Source: APNM01 sp040361335 (GTDB lineage: Bacteria; Pseudomonadota; Gammaproteobacteria; Nevskiales; Salinisphaeraceae). Taken from it: 64,000 bases of DNA. The notes under the pieces are model-generated. The model was not told the DNA's origin and did no database searches. It saw nothing but the letters and a program-made list of their open reading frames with translations. The stretch covers positions 47,473-111,472 of the forward strand of contig NZ_APNM01000012.1 in assembly GCF_040361335.1 (NCBI RefSeq). Reading direction: 5' to 3'. Numbering within the stretch: the first letter of the stretch is position 1; every line of letters begins with the position of its first letter. Below, in pieces: positions 18,421-26,882 of the stretch. The translations under genes were made by a program, and so were the position numbers.

Positions 18421-18739
18421 CGGGCGCGGATGGGGCAGGATTGTCGCCAGGAGTCTGCGCCGTAGGAATAAATGGAGCGAGACGTTCCCGATTTGAGGCA
18501 TATTTTTCGCTCGTTTGAGGAGCATAGTGGTGACTATGTGACGAAAAGGAGCGGGAAATAGGACCAAAGTGGGGGCGTCGCAGCCCGTTTGGTTTCTACG
18601 GCGCAGGCTCCTGGGCTTCGCAGCAAGAGGGTGTTCCGGTGTGCCGGCCGCTGAGATTACCGGTGTATCGGCGGTGTCGGCCAGTGCCCGCCGTCGCGGT
18701 TCCGGCACGCAGTGGGTAGGCTCGCGGGCCGTGATCCTT
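18421..18739. other. intergenic region between mltF and tRNA-Ser; no gene seen
   Basis: I find no convincing gene in these roughly 320 bp. Part of it would be coding if mltF used an upstream start. A 63-codon minus-strand frame at 18596-18787 overlaps the tRNA promoter and has no recognisable features. Confidence 0.5.
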
Positions 18740-18745
18740 TAGAAT
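18740..18745 (+). promoter_or_regulatory. candidate -10 box of the tRNA-Ser gene
   Basis: TAGAAT lies 43 bp before the mature tRNA and is followed by a GC-rich discriminator (CGCCCTG), typical of stable-RNA promoters. The -35 region is weak (TAGGCT). Confidence 0.4.
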
Positions 18746-18787
18746 CGCCCTGACGCAGGCGAGCGCCGGGCGCCGCCGCGTCGACAC

Positions 18788-18878
18788 GGAGAGGTACCGA
18801 AGCGGTCATAACGGCACCGACTCGAAATCGGTTGGGGGCTTACGCCCCACGTGGGTTCGAATCCCACCCTCTCCGCCA
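18788..18878 (+). tRNA. tRNA-Ser(CGA)
   Basis: Class II tRNA of 91 nt including encoded CCA. The acceptor stem is GGAGAGG / CCTCTCC with discriminator G. The anticodon stem ACCGA / TCGGT encloses the loop CTCGAAA, giving anticodon CGA (18823-18825), which reads UCG. The long variable arm (GGGGGCTTACGCCCC) is as expected for serine, and the T-arm is GTGGGTTCGAATCCCAC. Confidence 0.97.
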
Positions 18879-18961
18879 CTCCATTAGCGCAAAGATGAAA
18901 GGGGAAAGAGGAAAGCCGGGTTCGTCATGACGATCGCAGCCGTTCCCTTTCGTCCCTAGCC

Positions 18962-19294
18962 ATGTCCGAAAAGCCATCCCGTCTCTATCGCGTCAGCTTC
19001 TACAACCAGGGGCAGGTGTACGAGGTGTACGCGCGCTCGGTTTCCCAGGGGGGTCTTTACGGCTTCGTCGAGATCGAGTCCCTGGTGTTCGGTGAAAAGA
19101 GCCAGGTCGTGGTCGATCCCTCGGAAGAGAAACTGGCCTCGGAGTTCGCGGACGTGGTGCGCTCGTACGTGCCCATGCACGCCGTGATCCGTATCGACGA
19201 GGTGAGCAAGCGCGGCAGCGCCAAGGTCACGCCGGCCGGCGACGGCGGCAAGGTGATGCCGTTCCCGGTCTACGGCGGCGGCGACAAGCCCTGA
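18962..19294 (+). CDS. DUF1820 family protein
   Basis: A 110-residue cytoplasmic protein whose opening (RLYRVSFYNQGQVYEVYAR) and central part (YGFVEIESLVFGEKSQVVVDPSEE) match the DUF1820 family of gammaproteobacteria. No catalytic motif is visible and its role is unknown. It lies 50 bp before a metallo-hydrolase gene that overlaps purL, so the three may be one unit. Confidence 0.85.
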   Translation: MSEKPSRLYRVSFYNQGQVYEVYARSVSQGGLYGFVEIESLVFGEKSQVVVDPSEEKLASEFADVVRSYVPMHAVIRIDEVSKRGSAKVTPAGDGGKVMPFPVYGGGDKP

Positions 19295-19345
19295 GGTGGC
19301 GGCGCCGGCACGGTTGCGGGAAGGACACCGGGGAGGGCGCGCCTG

Positions 19346-20113
19346 ATGCGTTTCGCCAGCCTGGGTAGCGGCAGCCGCGGCAACGCCGCGGTGATCGAGA
19401 GCGGCGGCACCCGGATCCTGGTCGATTGCGGCTTCTCCCTGGCGGACGCCGAGCAGCGCCTGGCGCGGCTCGGGCTCGCCGGCGACGACCTGGACGCGGT
19501 GCTGGTCACCCATGAGCATATCGACCACGTGCGCGGCGTGGCCCAGTTGGCGCGCCGCCACCGGCTGCCGGTCTGGCTCACGCCCGGGAGCCACGCGGCC
19601 TGGTCGCCCGGGGAGCTGCCGATGCTGGAATTGTTCTCGCCGCACGAGCCGTTCGCCCTGGGCGATCTCGAGGTCTGGCCCTATCCGGTGCCCCACGACG
19701 CGCGCGAACCCTGCCAGTTCGTGCTGTCGGACGGCGACCGCCGCCTGGGCCTGTTGAGCGACATCGGCCGCGTGACGCCGCACGTGCGGGCCATGGTGGA
19801 CGGTTGCGACGCGTTGCTGCTGGAGTGCAATCATGATGTCGAGATGCTCGCCGCGGGGCCCTATCCCGCCTTCCTCAAGCGCCGCGTCGGCGGTGGCCTG
19901 GGACATCTCAGCAACGACCAGGCGGCGGCCTTGCTGGGAGCGTTGGACACCGGCCGGCTCCAGCACATCGTGGCGGCCCACCTGAGCGAACGGAACAATA
20001 CGCCCGACGCGGCGCGCGCCGCCGTGGCGACGGTCCTGAATTGCACGCCGGACTGGGTTTCGGCGACGGTGCAGAACGAGGTACTCGGATGGCGAGCGAT
20101 CGCGACACGCTGA
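19346..20113 (+). CDS. MBL-fold metallo-hydrolase (YycJ/WalJ-like)
   Basis: Metallo-beta-lactamase-fold hydrolase of 255 residues. The metal-binding HxHxDH motif is THEHIDHVRG, a later His is in YPVPHDARE, and the Asp ligand lies in the GLLSDIGR segment. The N-terminus MRFASLGSGSRGNAAVIES is characteristic of the YycJ-like subfamily of putative exonucleases or phosphodiesterases. Its 3' end overlaps the purL start by 25 bases, indicating co-expression. Confidence 0.88.
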   Translation: MRFASLGSGSRGNAAVIESGGTRILVDCGFSLADAEQRLARLGLAGDDLDAVLVTHEHIDHVRGVAQLARRHRLPVWLTPGSHAAWSPGELPMLELFSPHEPFALGDLEVWPYPVPHDAREPCQFVLSDGDRRLGLLSDIGRVTPHVRAMVDGCDALLLECNHDVEMLAAGPYPAFLKRRVGGGLGHLSNDQAAALLGALDTGRLQHIVAAHLSERNNTPDAARAAVATVLNCTPDWVSATVQNEVLGWRAIATR

Positions 20114-23100
20114 TATTGGCCGGCGGCCCCGCGCTGTCGGACTTCCGCGCCGAGCGGCTGCGCGAGAACCTGGGCGGCGCCGGCGTGGCCGCCGACCGTA
20201 TCGAGGCCCGCCATTTCTACGTGGCGCGTTTCGCGGCCACGCCGCACGAATCGGTCCTGGCGCGTCTCCGGGCCCTGCTCGGCTTGGGCGGCGACGAGCC
20301 GCCGGCCGACACGGGCATCGCCGTGGTGCCGCGTTTGGGCACGTTATCGCCCTGGTCCAGCAAGGCCGAGGACATCGCCCGCGCCTGCGGCCTGGAGGGC
20401 CTGTTGCGGCTGGAGCGCGGCGTGCTCTATCGCATCGAGGGAGTCGCGCCGGGCTCCGAGGACGCCCGCCTGGCGGCGCCCGCGCTCCACGATCCGATGA
20501 CCGAGAGCGTGCTGGACGCCCCCGGCGAGGCCGTGCACCTGTTCGACGCGCCGGCGCCGCGCCCCCTGCGCCGGGTGCCGCTGGCCCGCGGCGGCCGCGA
20601 GGCCCTGGCGGCGGCCAACCGCGACTGGGGCCTGGCCCTGTCGGACGAGGAGATCGACTACCTCGGCGAGAACTATGCCCGCCTCGGGCGCGATCCCACC
20701 GACGCCGAGCTGATGATGTTCGCGCAGATCAACTCCGAGCACTGCCGGCACAAGATATTCAACGCGGACTGGACCGTGGACGGCGAGGCGCAGCCGCACA
20801 GCCTGTTCGAGATGATCAAGGCCAGCCACGCCGCCAGCCCGGACGGCGTGCTATCGGCCTACAGCGACAATGCCGCGGTGGTGGCGGGGCCGCGCGCGGC
20901 GCGGTTCTTCACCGGTCCCGATCGCGTCTACCGCGCGGTGGAGGAGCCGGTGCACCTGTTGATGAAGGTGGAGACCCACAACCATCCGACCGCCATCGCG
21001 CCGGACCCCGGCGCCGCCACCGGCGCCGGCGGCGAGATCCGCGACGAGGCCGCGACCGGTCGCGGCGGGCGGCCGAAGGCCGGATTGTGCGGTTTCTCCG
21101 TCTCCAATCTGCGCATTCCCGGCTTCGTCCAGCCCTGGGAGGTCGATCACGGCCGCCCGGCGCGCCAGGCCACGCCGCTGCAGATCATGCTGGAGGGGCC
21201 GATCGGGGCCGCCGCCTACAACAACGAATTCGGCCGCCCGAACCTGGCCGGCTATTTCCGCAGCTTCGAGCTGGACTCGGCGCACGCCGGGCTGCGCGGC
21301 TATCACAAGCCGATCATGATCGCCGGCGGCATGGGCAACATCCGCGACGGCCACGTGACCAAGGACGCGGTGGCGGTGGACGCGCGCCTGATCGTGCTCG
21401 GCGGTCCGGCGATGCTGATCGGCCTCGGCGGCGGCGCCGCCTCGTCCATGGCCAGCGGCGCCGCCAGCGAGGCGCTGGATTTCGCCTCGGTGCAGCGCGC
21501 CAATCCCGAGATCGAGCGCCGCTGTCAGGAGGTGATCGACGCTTGCTGGGCCCTGGGAGAGGACAATCCCATCGCCTCGATCCACGACGTCGGTGCCGGC
21601 GGCCTGTCCAATGCGTTGCCCGAGATCATCGACGCCGACGACCGCGGCGCCCAGGTGCGCCTGCGCGATATCCATAGCGCCGATCCCGGCCTGTCGCCGA
21701 TGGAGATCTGGTGCAACGAGTCCCAGGAACGCTATGTCCTCGCGGTGCCGGCGGTGCATGTCGAGGCGTTTGCCGCGATCTGCGCACGCGAACGCTGTCC
21801 GTACGCCGAGGTCGGCTTCGCCACCGCCGAACCGCGCCTGTGTCTGAGCGATGCCGACAGCGGCGAGGACGCCGTGGACATGCCCATGCCGGTGCTGCTG
21901 GGCAAGACCCCGCGCATGCACCGCGAGGGACGGCGCGATACCCGGCCGCCGCCGGTCTGGGAACGCGCCGGCGTGACGGTCGAGGAGGCCGCCCGGCGCG
22001 TGCTGCGGCTGCCGGCGGTGGCCGGCAAGGGCTTCCTGATCACCATCGGCGACCGCAGCGTGGGCGGCCTGGTGGTGCGGGACCAGATGGTCGGTCCCTG
22101 GCAGGTGCCGGTGGCCGATGTCGCCGTGACCGCGACCGGCTTCACCGCCACCACCGGCGAGGCGATGGCGATGGGTGAGCGTACCCCGGTGGCGCTGCTG
22201 GACGCGCCGGCCTCCGGGCGCCTGGCCGTGGGCGAGACGCTCACCAACATCGCCGCCGCGCGCGTGGCCGACCTGTCGGACGTGCGCTTGTCCGCGAACT
22301 GGATGGCCGCCTGCGGCGACGAGGCCGAGGACGCGCGGCTCTACGACACGGTGCGGGCGGTCGGCGCCGAGCTCTGCGTCGAGCTGGGGATCGCCATCCC
22401 GGTGGGCAAGGACTCGCTGTCCATGCGGTCACGCTGGACCGGCAGCGACGGGGACGAGCGCGAGATGCGGGCGCCGCTGTCGCTGATCGTCTCCGCTTTC
22501 GCGCCGGTCGCGGATGCCGCGGCCACGCTGACGCCGCAGCTCCGTACCGACCGCGGCGAGACCGAATTGCTGTTGATCGACCTGGGGTGCGGCCGCAACC
22601 GCCTGGGCGGCTCCGCCCTGGCCCAGGTCCACGGGGAACTGGGGGGCGCGCCGCCCGATGTCGACGACCCCGCCGCGCTCAAGGCGTTCTTCGGCGCGAT
22701 CCAGTCGCTGGCCGGCGCCGGTCGGCTGCTGGCTTACCACGACCGCAGCGACGGCGGCCTGTTCGCCACCGTCTGCGAGATGGCGTTCGCCGGTCGCGCG
22801 GGTGTCGAACTCGAATTGTCGGCGCTGGGCGAGGACGTCGCGGCCGCGCTGTTCAGCGAAGAGCTGGGGGCCGTGGTTCAGGTGACGGCGGCCGACGCGG
22901 CGGCGCTGCAGGACGAGCTGCGCGCCGCCGGTCTGCACGCCCACCGCCTGGGACCGGTCACGGCCGGCCGCGAGCTGTGTTTCACGCATCGCGGCGCGAC
23001 CGTCTTCGCGGCCCCGCGCACCGATCTGCACCGCGCCTGGGCCGAGACCAGCTATCACCTGCAGGCCCTGCGCGACGAGCCCGGTTGCGCCGCGCAGGAA

Positions 23101-23970
23101 TACGACAACCTCCGCGACGCCGACGATCCCGGTCTGCCCGCGGCGCCGAGCTTCGATTTCCGCGAGGACGTGGCCGCGCCGTATCTCAACCTGGCGCGGC
23201 CGCGGGTCGCGATCCTGCGCGAGCAGGGGGTCAACGGGCACGTGGAGATGGCCTGGGCCTTCACCGCCGCCGGCTTCGAGGCGGTGGACGTGCACATGAG
23301 CGAGCTGCTGTCCGGCGAGGTCGCGTTGTCCGGCTTCCAGGGCCTGGCCGCCTGCGGCGGGTTCTCCTACGGCGACGTGCTCGGCGCCGGCCAGGGCTGG
23401 GCCAAGTCGATCCTGTTCCACGAGGCCGCGCGGCATGACGTCGCCGACTTCTTCGCCCGGTCCGACACCTTCGCCCTGGGCGTGTGCAATGGCTGCCAGA
23501 TGCTGTCGGCGCTGCGCGAGCTGATCCCCGGCACCGACGACTGGCCGGCCTTCGTGCGCAATGTCTCCGAGCAGTTCGAGGCGCGTACCTCGGCGGTGGA
23601 GATCGGCGACAGCCGGTCGGTCCTGCTCGACGGCATGGCCGGCAGCCGGCTGCCGATCGCGGTGGCCCACGGCGAAGGCCGCGTGGCCTACCGCGAGGAG
23701 GGGGCCGCGGACCGGCTCGCCGCCGCCGGCCAGGTGGCGGTGCGCTATGTCGACCACTACGGCCGGGCCACCGAGCGCTATCCCTACAACCCCAACGGCT
23801 CGCCGGGCGGCGTCACCGGCCTGTGCAACGCCGACGGCCGCGTGCTGATCCTGATGCCGCATCCGGAGCGCGTGGTGCGCAGCATGAGCCTGTCCTGGCA
23901 TCCCGATGACTGGACGGGCGCCAGCCCCTGGATGCGCCTGTTCGGCAACGCGCGACGATTCGTCGGGTAA
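20089..23970 (+). CDS. purL: phosphoribosylformylglycinamidine synthase (FGAM synthase)
   Basis: Fourth step of purine synthesis: FGAR + Gln + ATP to FGAM. The single long chain of 1293 residues is the large PurL type of gammaproteobacteria. It has an N-terminal PurS-like part, two synthetase halves (HNHPTAIAPDPGAATGAGGE is the nucleotide loop) and a C-terminal glutaminase with nucleophile Cys in GVCNGCQML and His/Glu in MPHPERVVR. The start at 20089 (MASDRDTLILAGGPALSD) fits the family; longer frames upstream are inside the MBL gene. It is followed by a CACAGAG-type inverted element. Confidence 0.96.
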   Translation: MASDRDTLILAGGPALSDFRAERLRENLGGAGVAADRIEARHFYVARFAATPHESVLARLRALLGLGGDEPPADTGIAVVPRLGTLSPWSSKAEDIARACGLEGLLRLERGVLYRIEGVAPGSEDARLAAPALHDPMTESVLDAPGEAVHLFDAPAPRPLRRVPLARGGREALAAANRDWGLALSDEEIDYLGENYARLGRDPTDAELMMFAQINSEHCRHKIFNADWTVDGEAQPHSLFEMIKASHAASPDGVLSAYSDNAAVVAGPRAARFFTGPDRVYRAVEEPVHLLMKVETHNHPTAIAPDPGAATGAGGEIRDEAATGRGGRPKAGLCGFSVSNLRIPGFVQPWEVDHGRPARQATPLQIMLEGPIGAAAYNNEFGRPNLAGYFRSFELDSAHAGLRGYHKPIMIAGGMGNIRDGHVTKDAVAVDARLIVLGGPAMLIGLGGGAASSMASGAASEALDFASVQRANPEIERRCQEVIDACWALGEDNPIASIHDVGAGGLSNALPEIIDADDRGAQVRLRDIHSADPGLSPMEIWCNESQERYVLAVPAVHVEAFAAICARERCPYAEVGFATAEPRLCLSDADSGEDAVDMPMPVLLGKTPRMHREGRRDTRPPPVWERAGVTVEEAARRVLRLPAVAGKGFLITIGDRSVGGLVVRDQMVGPWQVPVADVAVTATGFTATTGEAMAMGERTPVALLDAPASGRLAVGETLTNIAAARVADLSDVRLSANWMAACGDEAEDARLYDTVRAVGAELCVELGIAIPVGKDSLSMRSRWTGSDGDEREMRAPLSLIVSAFAPVADAAATLTPQLRTDRGETELLLIDLGCGRNRLGGSALAQVHGELGGAPPDVDDPAALKAFFGAIQSLAGAGRLLAYHDRSDGGLFATVCEMAFAGRAGVELELSALGEDVAAALFSEELGAVVQVTAADAAALQDELRAAGLHAHRLGPVTAGRELCFTHRGATVFAAPRTDLHRAWAETSYHLQALRDEPGCAAQEYDNLRDADDPGLPAAPSFDFREDVAAPYLNLARPRVAILREQGVNGHVEMAWAFTAAGFEAVDVHMSELLSGEVALSGFQGLAACGGFSYGDVLGAGQGWAKSILFHEAARHDVADFFARSDTFALGVCNGCQMLSALRELIPGTDDWPAFVRNVSEQFEARTSAVEIGDSRSVLLDGMAGSRLPIAVAHGEGRVAYREEGAADRLAAAGQVAVRYVDHYGRATERYPYNPNGSPGGVTGLCNADGRVLILMPHPERVVRSMSLSWHPDDWTGASPWMRLFGNARRFVG

Positions 23971-23976
23971 GTAATG

Positions 23977-24115
23977 AACCACAGAGGCACAGAGGCACAG
24001 AGAATAATAAAGTGATCTCAGGTGTGCCGGACGGCGCGCAAGCGCGCGTCCGGCACAGACAAACCGTTCTTCCCTCTGTGCCTCTGTGTCTCTGTGTCTC
24101 TGTGTCTCTGTGGTT
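23977..24115. repeat. CACAGAG-type inverted element 1 (with inner GTGCCGGACG hairpin)
   Basis: The left arm AACCACAGAGGCACAGAGG and a right arm ending CTCTGTGTCTCTGTGGTT are reverse complements built of 8-base units. Inside, GTGCCGGACG and CGTCCGGCAC form a second perfect stem around a CGCGC-AAG-CGCGC core. A near-copy lies at 24468-24590, on the other side of the alkyltransferase-like gene. Confidence 0.9.
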
Positions 24116-24117
24116 AG

Positions 24118-24429
24118 CTAGCTTTCTTGCAGCCAACGGTAGCGGTCGAGGTCGACCCGGCCGCCGAGGAAGGTCACGCCCTCGTCCTCCAGCCGCCGGC
24201 GCTGGGTGAGGGCGGCGGTGGAATCGGCGGGCAGGGCGATGCGGCCGTCCGCGCGCAGTATCCGGTGCCACGGCAGGCCCGGCGGCGAACGATGCAGGGC
24301 ATAGCCGACCTGGCGCGCGCGGCCCGGAAGCCCCGCGACGGCCGCGATGTCCCCGTAGGTCGCCACCCGGCCGCGCGGCACCCGCGCCACGGCCTCGTAG
24401 ATCGCCTGGTAGCTGGAACTCACCGCCAT
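24118..24429 (-). CDS. alkyltransferase-like protein (ATL, MGMT-family, Cys replaced by Trp)
   Basis: A 103-residue MGMT-fold DNA-binding protein. The helix-turn-helix is present (VPRGRVATYGDIAAVAGLPG, then ARQVGYALHRSPPGLP). The active-site Pro-Cys-His-Arg is PWHRILRADGR, so no alkyl transfer is possible. ATL proteins bind O6-alkylguanine, flip the base and recruit nucleotide excision repair. The start MAVSSSYQ at 24429 is chosen over longer frames, which run into repeat DNA. The gene is enclosed between two copies of the same repeat element. Confidence 0.9.
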   Translation of the reverse strand: MAVSSSYQAIYEAVARVPRGRVATYGDIAAVAGLPGRARQVGYALHRSPPGLPWHRILRADGRIALPADSTAALTQRRRLEDEGVTFLGGRVDLDRYRWLQES

Positions 24430-24467
24430 GTCGTGATCCCGGCGTGTGGCTCGGGTCGTGTGAAATA

Positions 24468-24590
24468 AACCACAGAGGCACAGAGACACAGAGAAGAGAA
24501 GGTAATTCCATGTTGTGCCGGACGGCGCGCAAGCGCGCGTCCGGCACACACAAACCGCTCTTCCCTCTGTGCCTCTGTGTCTCTGTGGTT
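24468..24590. repeat. CACAGAG-type inverted element 2 (with inner GTGCCGGACG hairpin)
   Basis: Same architecture as element 1: AACCACAGAGGCACAGAG on the left, CTCTGTGTCTCTGTGGTT on the right, and the same inner GTGCCGGACG/CGTCCGGCAC stem. The segment from the inner stem to CTTCCCTCTGTGCC is almost identical in both. Confidence 0.9.
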
Positions 24591-24595
24591 AGTAT

Positions 24596-24892
24596 TCAGG
24601 CCAGGGCCAGGATGTCTTCCAGGCCGCAGAAGTCCACGATCGCCCGCATCTGGTCGGGCGGGTTGCCGTAGCGCAGGCCCGCCGGGGCGTCCCGCTGCCA
24701 GTCGAGCAGCAGGGCGACCCCGGCGCTGTCCATGCGGGTGACGCCGCCCAGGTCGATCTCCAGCGCGCCGTCGCCGTCGGCTTCCAGCAACCCGCGCGAG
24801 GCCCGCAGCAGGCCGGGCACCGTGGCGGTATCGACCGGGCCGGTCAAGCGCAGCCGGCCGGGGCCCTCGCGGGTGATGCGCGCCTCGCTCAC
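24596..24892 (-). CDS. mlaB: STAS-domain protein MlaB of the phospholipid-transport ABC system
   Basis: A 98-residue cytoplasmic STAS protein, needed for assembly and activity of the MlaFE transporter. The STAS core is recognisable in LEIDLGGVTRMDSAGVALLL, with the conserved DSAG loop at which such proteins contact MlaF. The GTG start at 24892 overlaps the mlaC stop (GTGA). It is the last gene of mlaFEDCB. Confidence 0.85.
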   Translation of the reverse strand: MSEARITREGPGRLRLTGPVDTATVPGLLRASRGLLEADGDGALEIDLGGVTRMDSAGVALLLDWQRDAPAGLRYGNPPDQMRAIVDFCGLEDILALA

Positions 24893-25557
24893 CGGGTGTC
24901 GTCCGCGTCCTTCTGCGCCGTGGCCGGCGTACCGCTGTAGCGCGACTCCAGCTTGCCGATCAGGGTCTCCAGGCTGGTGCGCCGGATCTCCTGGTTGAAC
25001 TGGCCGCGGTAGTTGGTCACGAACGTCAGGTTGCCCACGCTGCCGTTGTAGATCTTCCACTCGCCATCGACCAGGTGCAGATCGAGGTCGACATCGACGG
25101 TCTCGCCGGATTCGGTCTTCACCTTGGCGCGGAAGGTCACGTCCTCGGCGCTTTCCTCGGCGCGCACCGGCATGAACTCGACCTGTTCGCGGTCGAACTC
25201 CAGCAGGGCGCCGCCGTAGGTCTGGATCAGCATGTCCTTGAACGCCTCCTGGAAACGTTCGCGTTGGGCATCGCTGGCCTCGCGCCAGTGCCGCCCCAGA
25301 ACCAGGCGGGACATGTACTCGACATCCACCAACGGCACCAGGATCCGCTCGATGATGGCATCGAGTTCCTCGGGATTCCGGCGAAGCTCGTCGCGGCGGC
25401 CCTCCATCGCGTCGAGGACCTTCTCCACGGTCGCGCGCGCGATCTCCTCGGGCGGGACCGGGGCCTTGTCGGCGCCCTCCTCGGCGGAGGCCGCGGCCAG
25501 CAGCGGCGCGCACGCCAGCGTCAGGACCGCCAGGAAGGAACGGATTGTCCGGGTCAT
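24889..25557 (-). CDS. mlaC: periplasmic phospholipid-binding protein MlaC
   Basis: Periplasmic shuttle of 222 residues carrying phospholipid between the MlaA complex and MlaFEDB. It has a signal peptide (MTRTIRSFLAVLTLACAPLL, cleaved near ASA). The Ttg2D/MlaC domain shows RFQEAFKDMLIQTYGGALLE and the C-terminal VDGEWKIYNG motif. The ATG at 25557 has GGAG upstream. It is coupled to mlaB by GTGA. No mlaA is seen in the window. Confidence 0.93.
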   Translation of the reverse strand: MTRTIRSFLAVLTLACAPLLAAASAEEGADKAPVPPEEIARATVEKVLDAMEGRRDELRRNPEELDAIIERILVPLVDVEYMSRLVLGRHWREASDAQRERFQEAFKDMLIQTYGGALLEFDREQVEFMPVRAEESAEDVTFRAKVKTESGETVDVDLDLHLVDGEWKIYNGSVGNLTFVTNYRGQFNQEIRRTSLETLIGKLESRYSGTPATAQKDADDTR

Positions 25558-25630
25558 GTCATGCTCCTTTTTCCCGCGTGCGGACCATCCTGCACGCGCG
25601 GGCTGAATACCGCCTGAACGGCTACAACGG

Positions 25631-26095
25631 CTACTCCCCGCCACGGTTGCCCATCTGGTACAGGAACTGGCCGATCAGTTCCTCCAGGATAACCGCGCCC
25701 TGGGTGATCTTGATGCGGTCGCCGTCCGCCAGGCTCTCCCTGGCCGCGCCGGGACCGATGCCGACGTACTGCTCGCCGAGCAGGCCGGCGGTCAGTATCT
25801 GGGCGTCGGAGTCCTCGGGCAACTCGTAGCCCTCGCGGATGCGCATCGAGACCACCGCCTCGTAGGTGGTGTTGTCGATGCGGATGTCCGTGACCCGGCC
25901 GATGCGGACTCCGGCGAGCTGCACCGGGGCGCCGGCCTTGAGGCCGCCGACGTTGGAGAAGGCGGCGGTCACCGTGTAGCCCTCGATGCCGCCGGTGTCC
26001 GCGAGATCGCTCACCCGCATGGTCAGGATGAACACCGCGGCGATGCCGAGGCAGACGAAAAAGCCGACGACGATTTCCAATCCTCGCGATTGCAT
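25631..26095 (-). CDS. mlaD: MCE-domain substrate-binding protein MlaD
   Basis: Inner-membrane-anchored MCE protein of 154 residues forming the periplasmic hexameric ring on MlaFE. It has one N-terminal membrane helix (LEIVVGFFVCLGIAAVFILT). The MCE domain begins YTVTAAFSNVGGLKAGAPV and ends with the hydrophobic pore segment (ILEELIGQFLYQMG). The ATG lies one base after the mlaE stop. Confidence 0.94.
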   Translation of the reverse strand: MQSRGLEIVVGFFVCLGIAAVFILTMRVSDLADTGGIEGYTVTAAFSNVGGLKAGAPVQLAGVRIGRVTDIRIDNTTYEAVVSMRIREGYELPEDSDAQILTAGLLGEQYVGIGPGAARESLADGDRIKITQGAVILEELIGQFLYQMGNRGGE

Positions 26096-26096
26096 C

Positions 26097-26882
26097 TCAC
26101 ACCTCTCCGAACAGGACCGCGGTAAGCATCAGGTTGGCGCCCAGGATCGCCAGAGACGACAGCACCACCGTGCTGGTGGTGGCACGCGAGACACCCTCGG
26201 ACGTGGGCGGGGCCGAGTAGCCCTGGTAGACCGCGATCCAGGTCACGATCACGCCGAATACCCCGCTCTTGACGAATACGTTGACGATATCCTTGCCGAA
26301 CTCGACGTTCTCCTGGATACCGGACCAGTAGGCGCCGGCGTCGACCCCGAGCAGGGCCACGCCGACCAGGTGTCCGCCGGCGGCGCCGATCGCCATGACG
26401 CAAAAGATCGAGGTCAGCAGCGGCAACGCGATCAGGCCGGCCAGGAAGCGTGGCGCCACGATCCGGCGCAAGGGGTCCACCGCCATCATCTCCATGCCGG
26501 AGAGCTGGTCGGTGGCCTTCATCAGGCCGATCTCGGCGGCCAGGGCGGAGCCGGCGCGCCCGGCGAACAGCAGGGCGGTGACCACCGGGCCCAGCTCGCG
26601 CACCACCGTGAGCGCGACCGAGGTGCCCAGCGCTTCCTCCGCGCCGAAGTCGACCAGCAGCCGGTAGCCGGACAGGGCCAGGACCATGCCCACGAACACG
26701 CCCGAGACCACGATGATCACCAGCGACAGGACCCCGACGGAATAGAGCTGCTCGATCACCAGGCGCGGCTTGCGGACCAGCGACGGCAGGCTGGCGATCA
26801 CGCGCAGCAGGAAGAAGATGCTGCGGCCGAGTTCGGCGAGGCTGTTCGCGACCGCGTCGATCCCCTGGCGCGGGGCGTTCAC
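26097..26882 (-). CDS. mlaE: ABC transporter permease MlaE
   Basis: Permease of 261 residues of the retrograde or anterograde phospholipid transporter. Five or six hydrophobic helices are visible, and the MlaE family motif region is ELGPVVTALLFAGRAGSALA. The GTG start (VNAPRQGIDAVANSL) at 26882 overlaps the mlaF stop (GTGA). This fits a strictly coupled mlaF-E-D block. Confidence 0.94.
   Translation of the reverse strand: MNAPRQGIDAVANSLAELGRSIFFLLRVIASLPSLVRKPRLVIEQLYSVGVLSLVIIVVSGVFVGMVLALSGYRLLVDFGAEEALGTSVALTVVRELGPVVTALLFAGRAGSALAAEIGLMKATDQLSGMEMMAVDPLRRIVAPRFLAGLIALPLLTSIFCVMAIGAAGGHLVGVALLGVDAGAYWSGIQENVEFGKDIVNVFVKSGVFGVIVTWIAVYQGYSAPPTSEGVSRATTSTVVLSSLAILGANLMLTAVLFGEV

Noticed and set aside
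18596..18787. 63-codon minus-strand frame next to tRNA-Ser
   Set aside because: Overlaps the likely tRNA promoter, no ribosome-binding site, no recognisable features.
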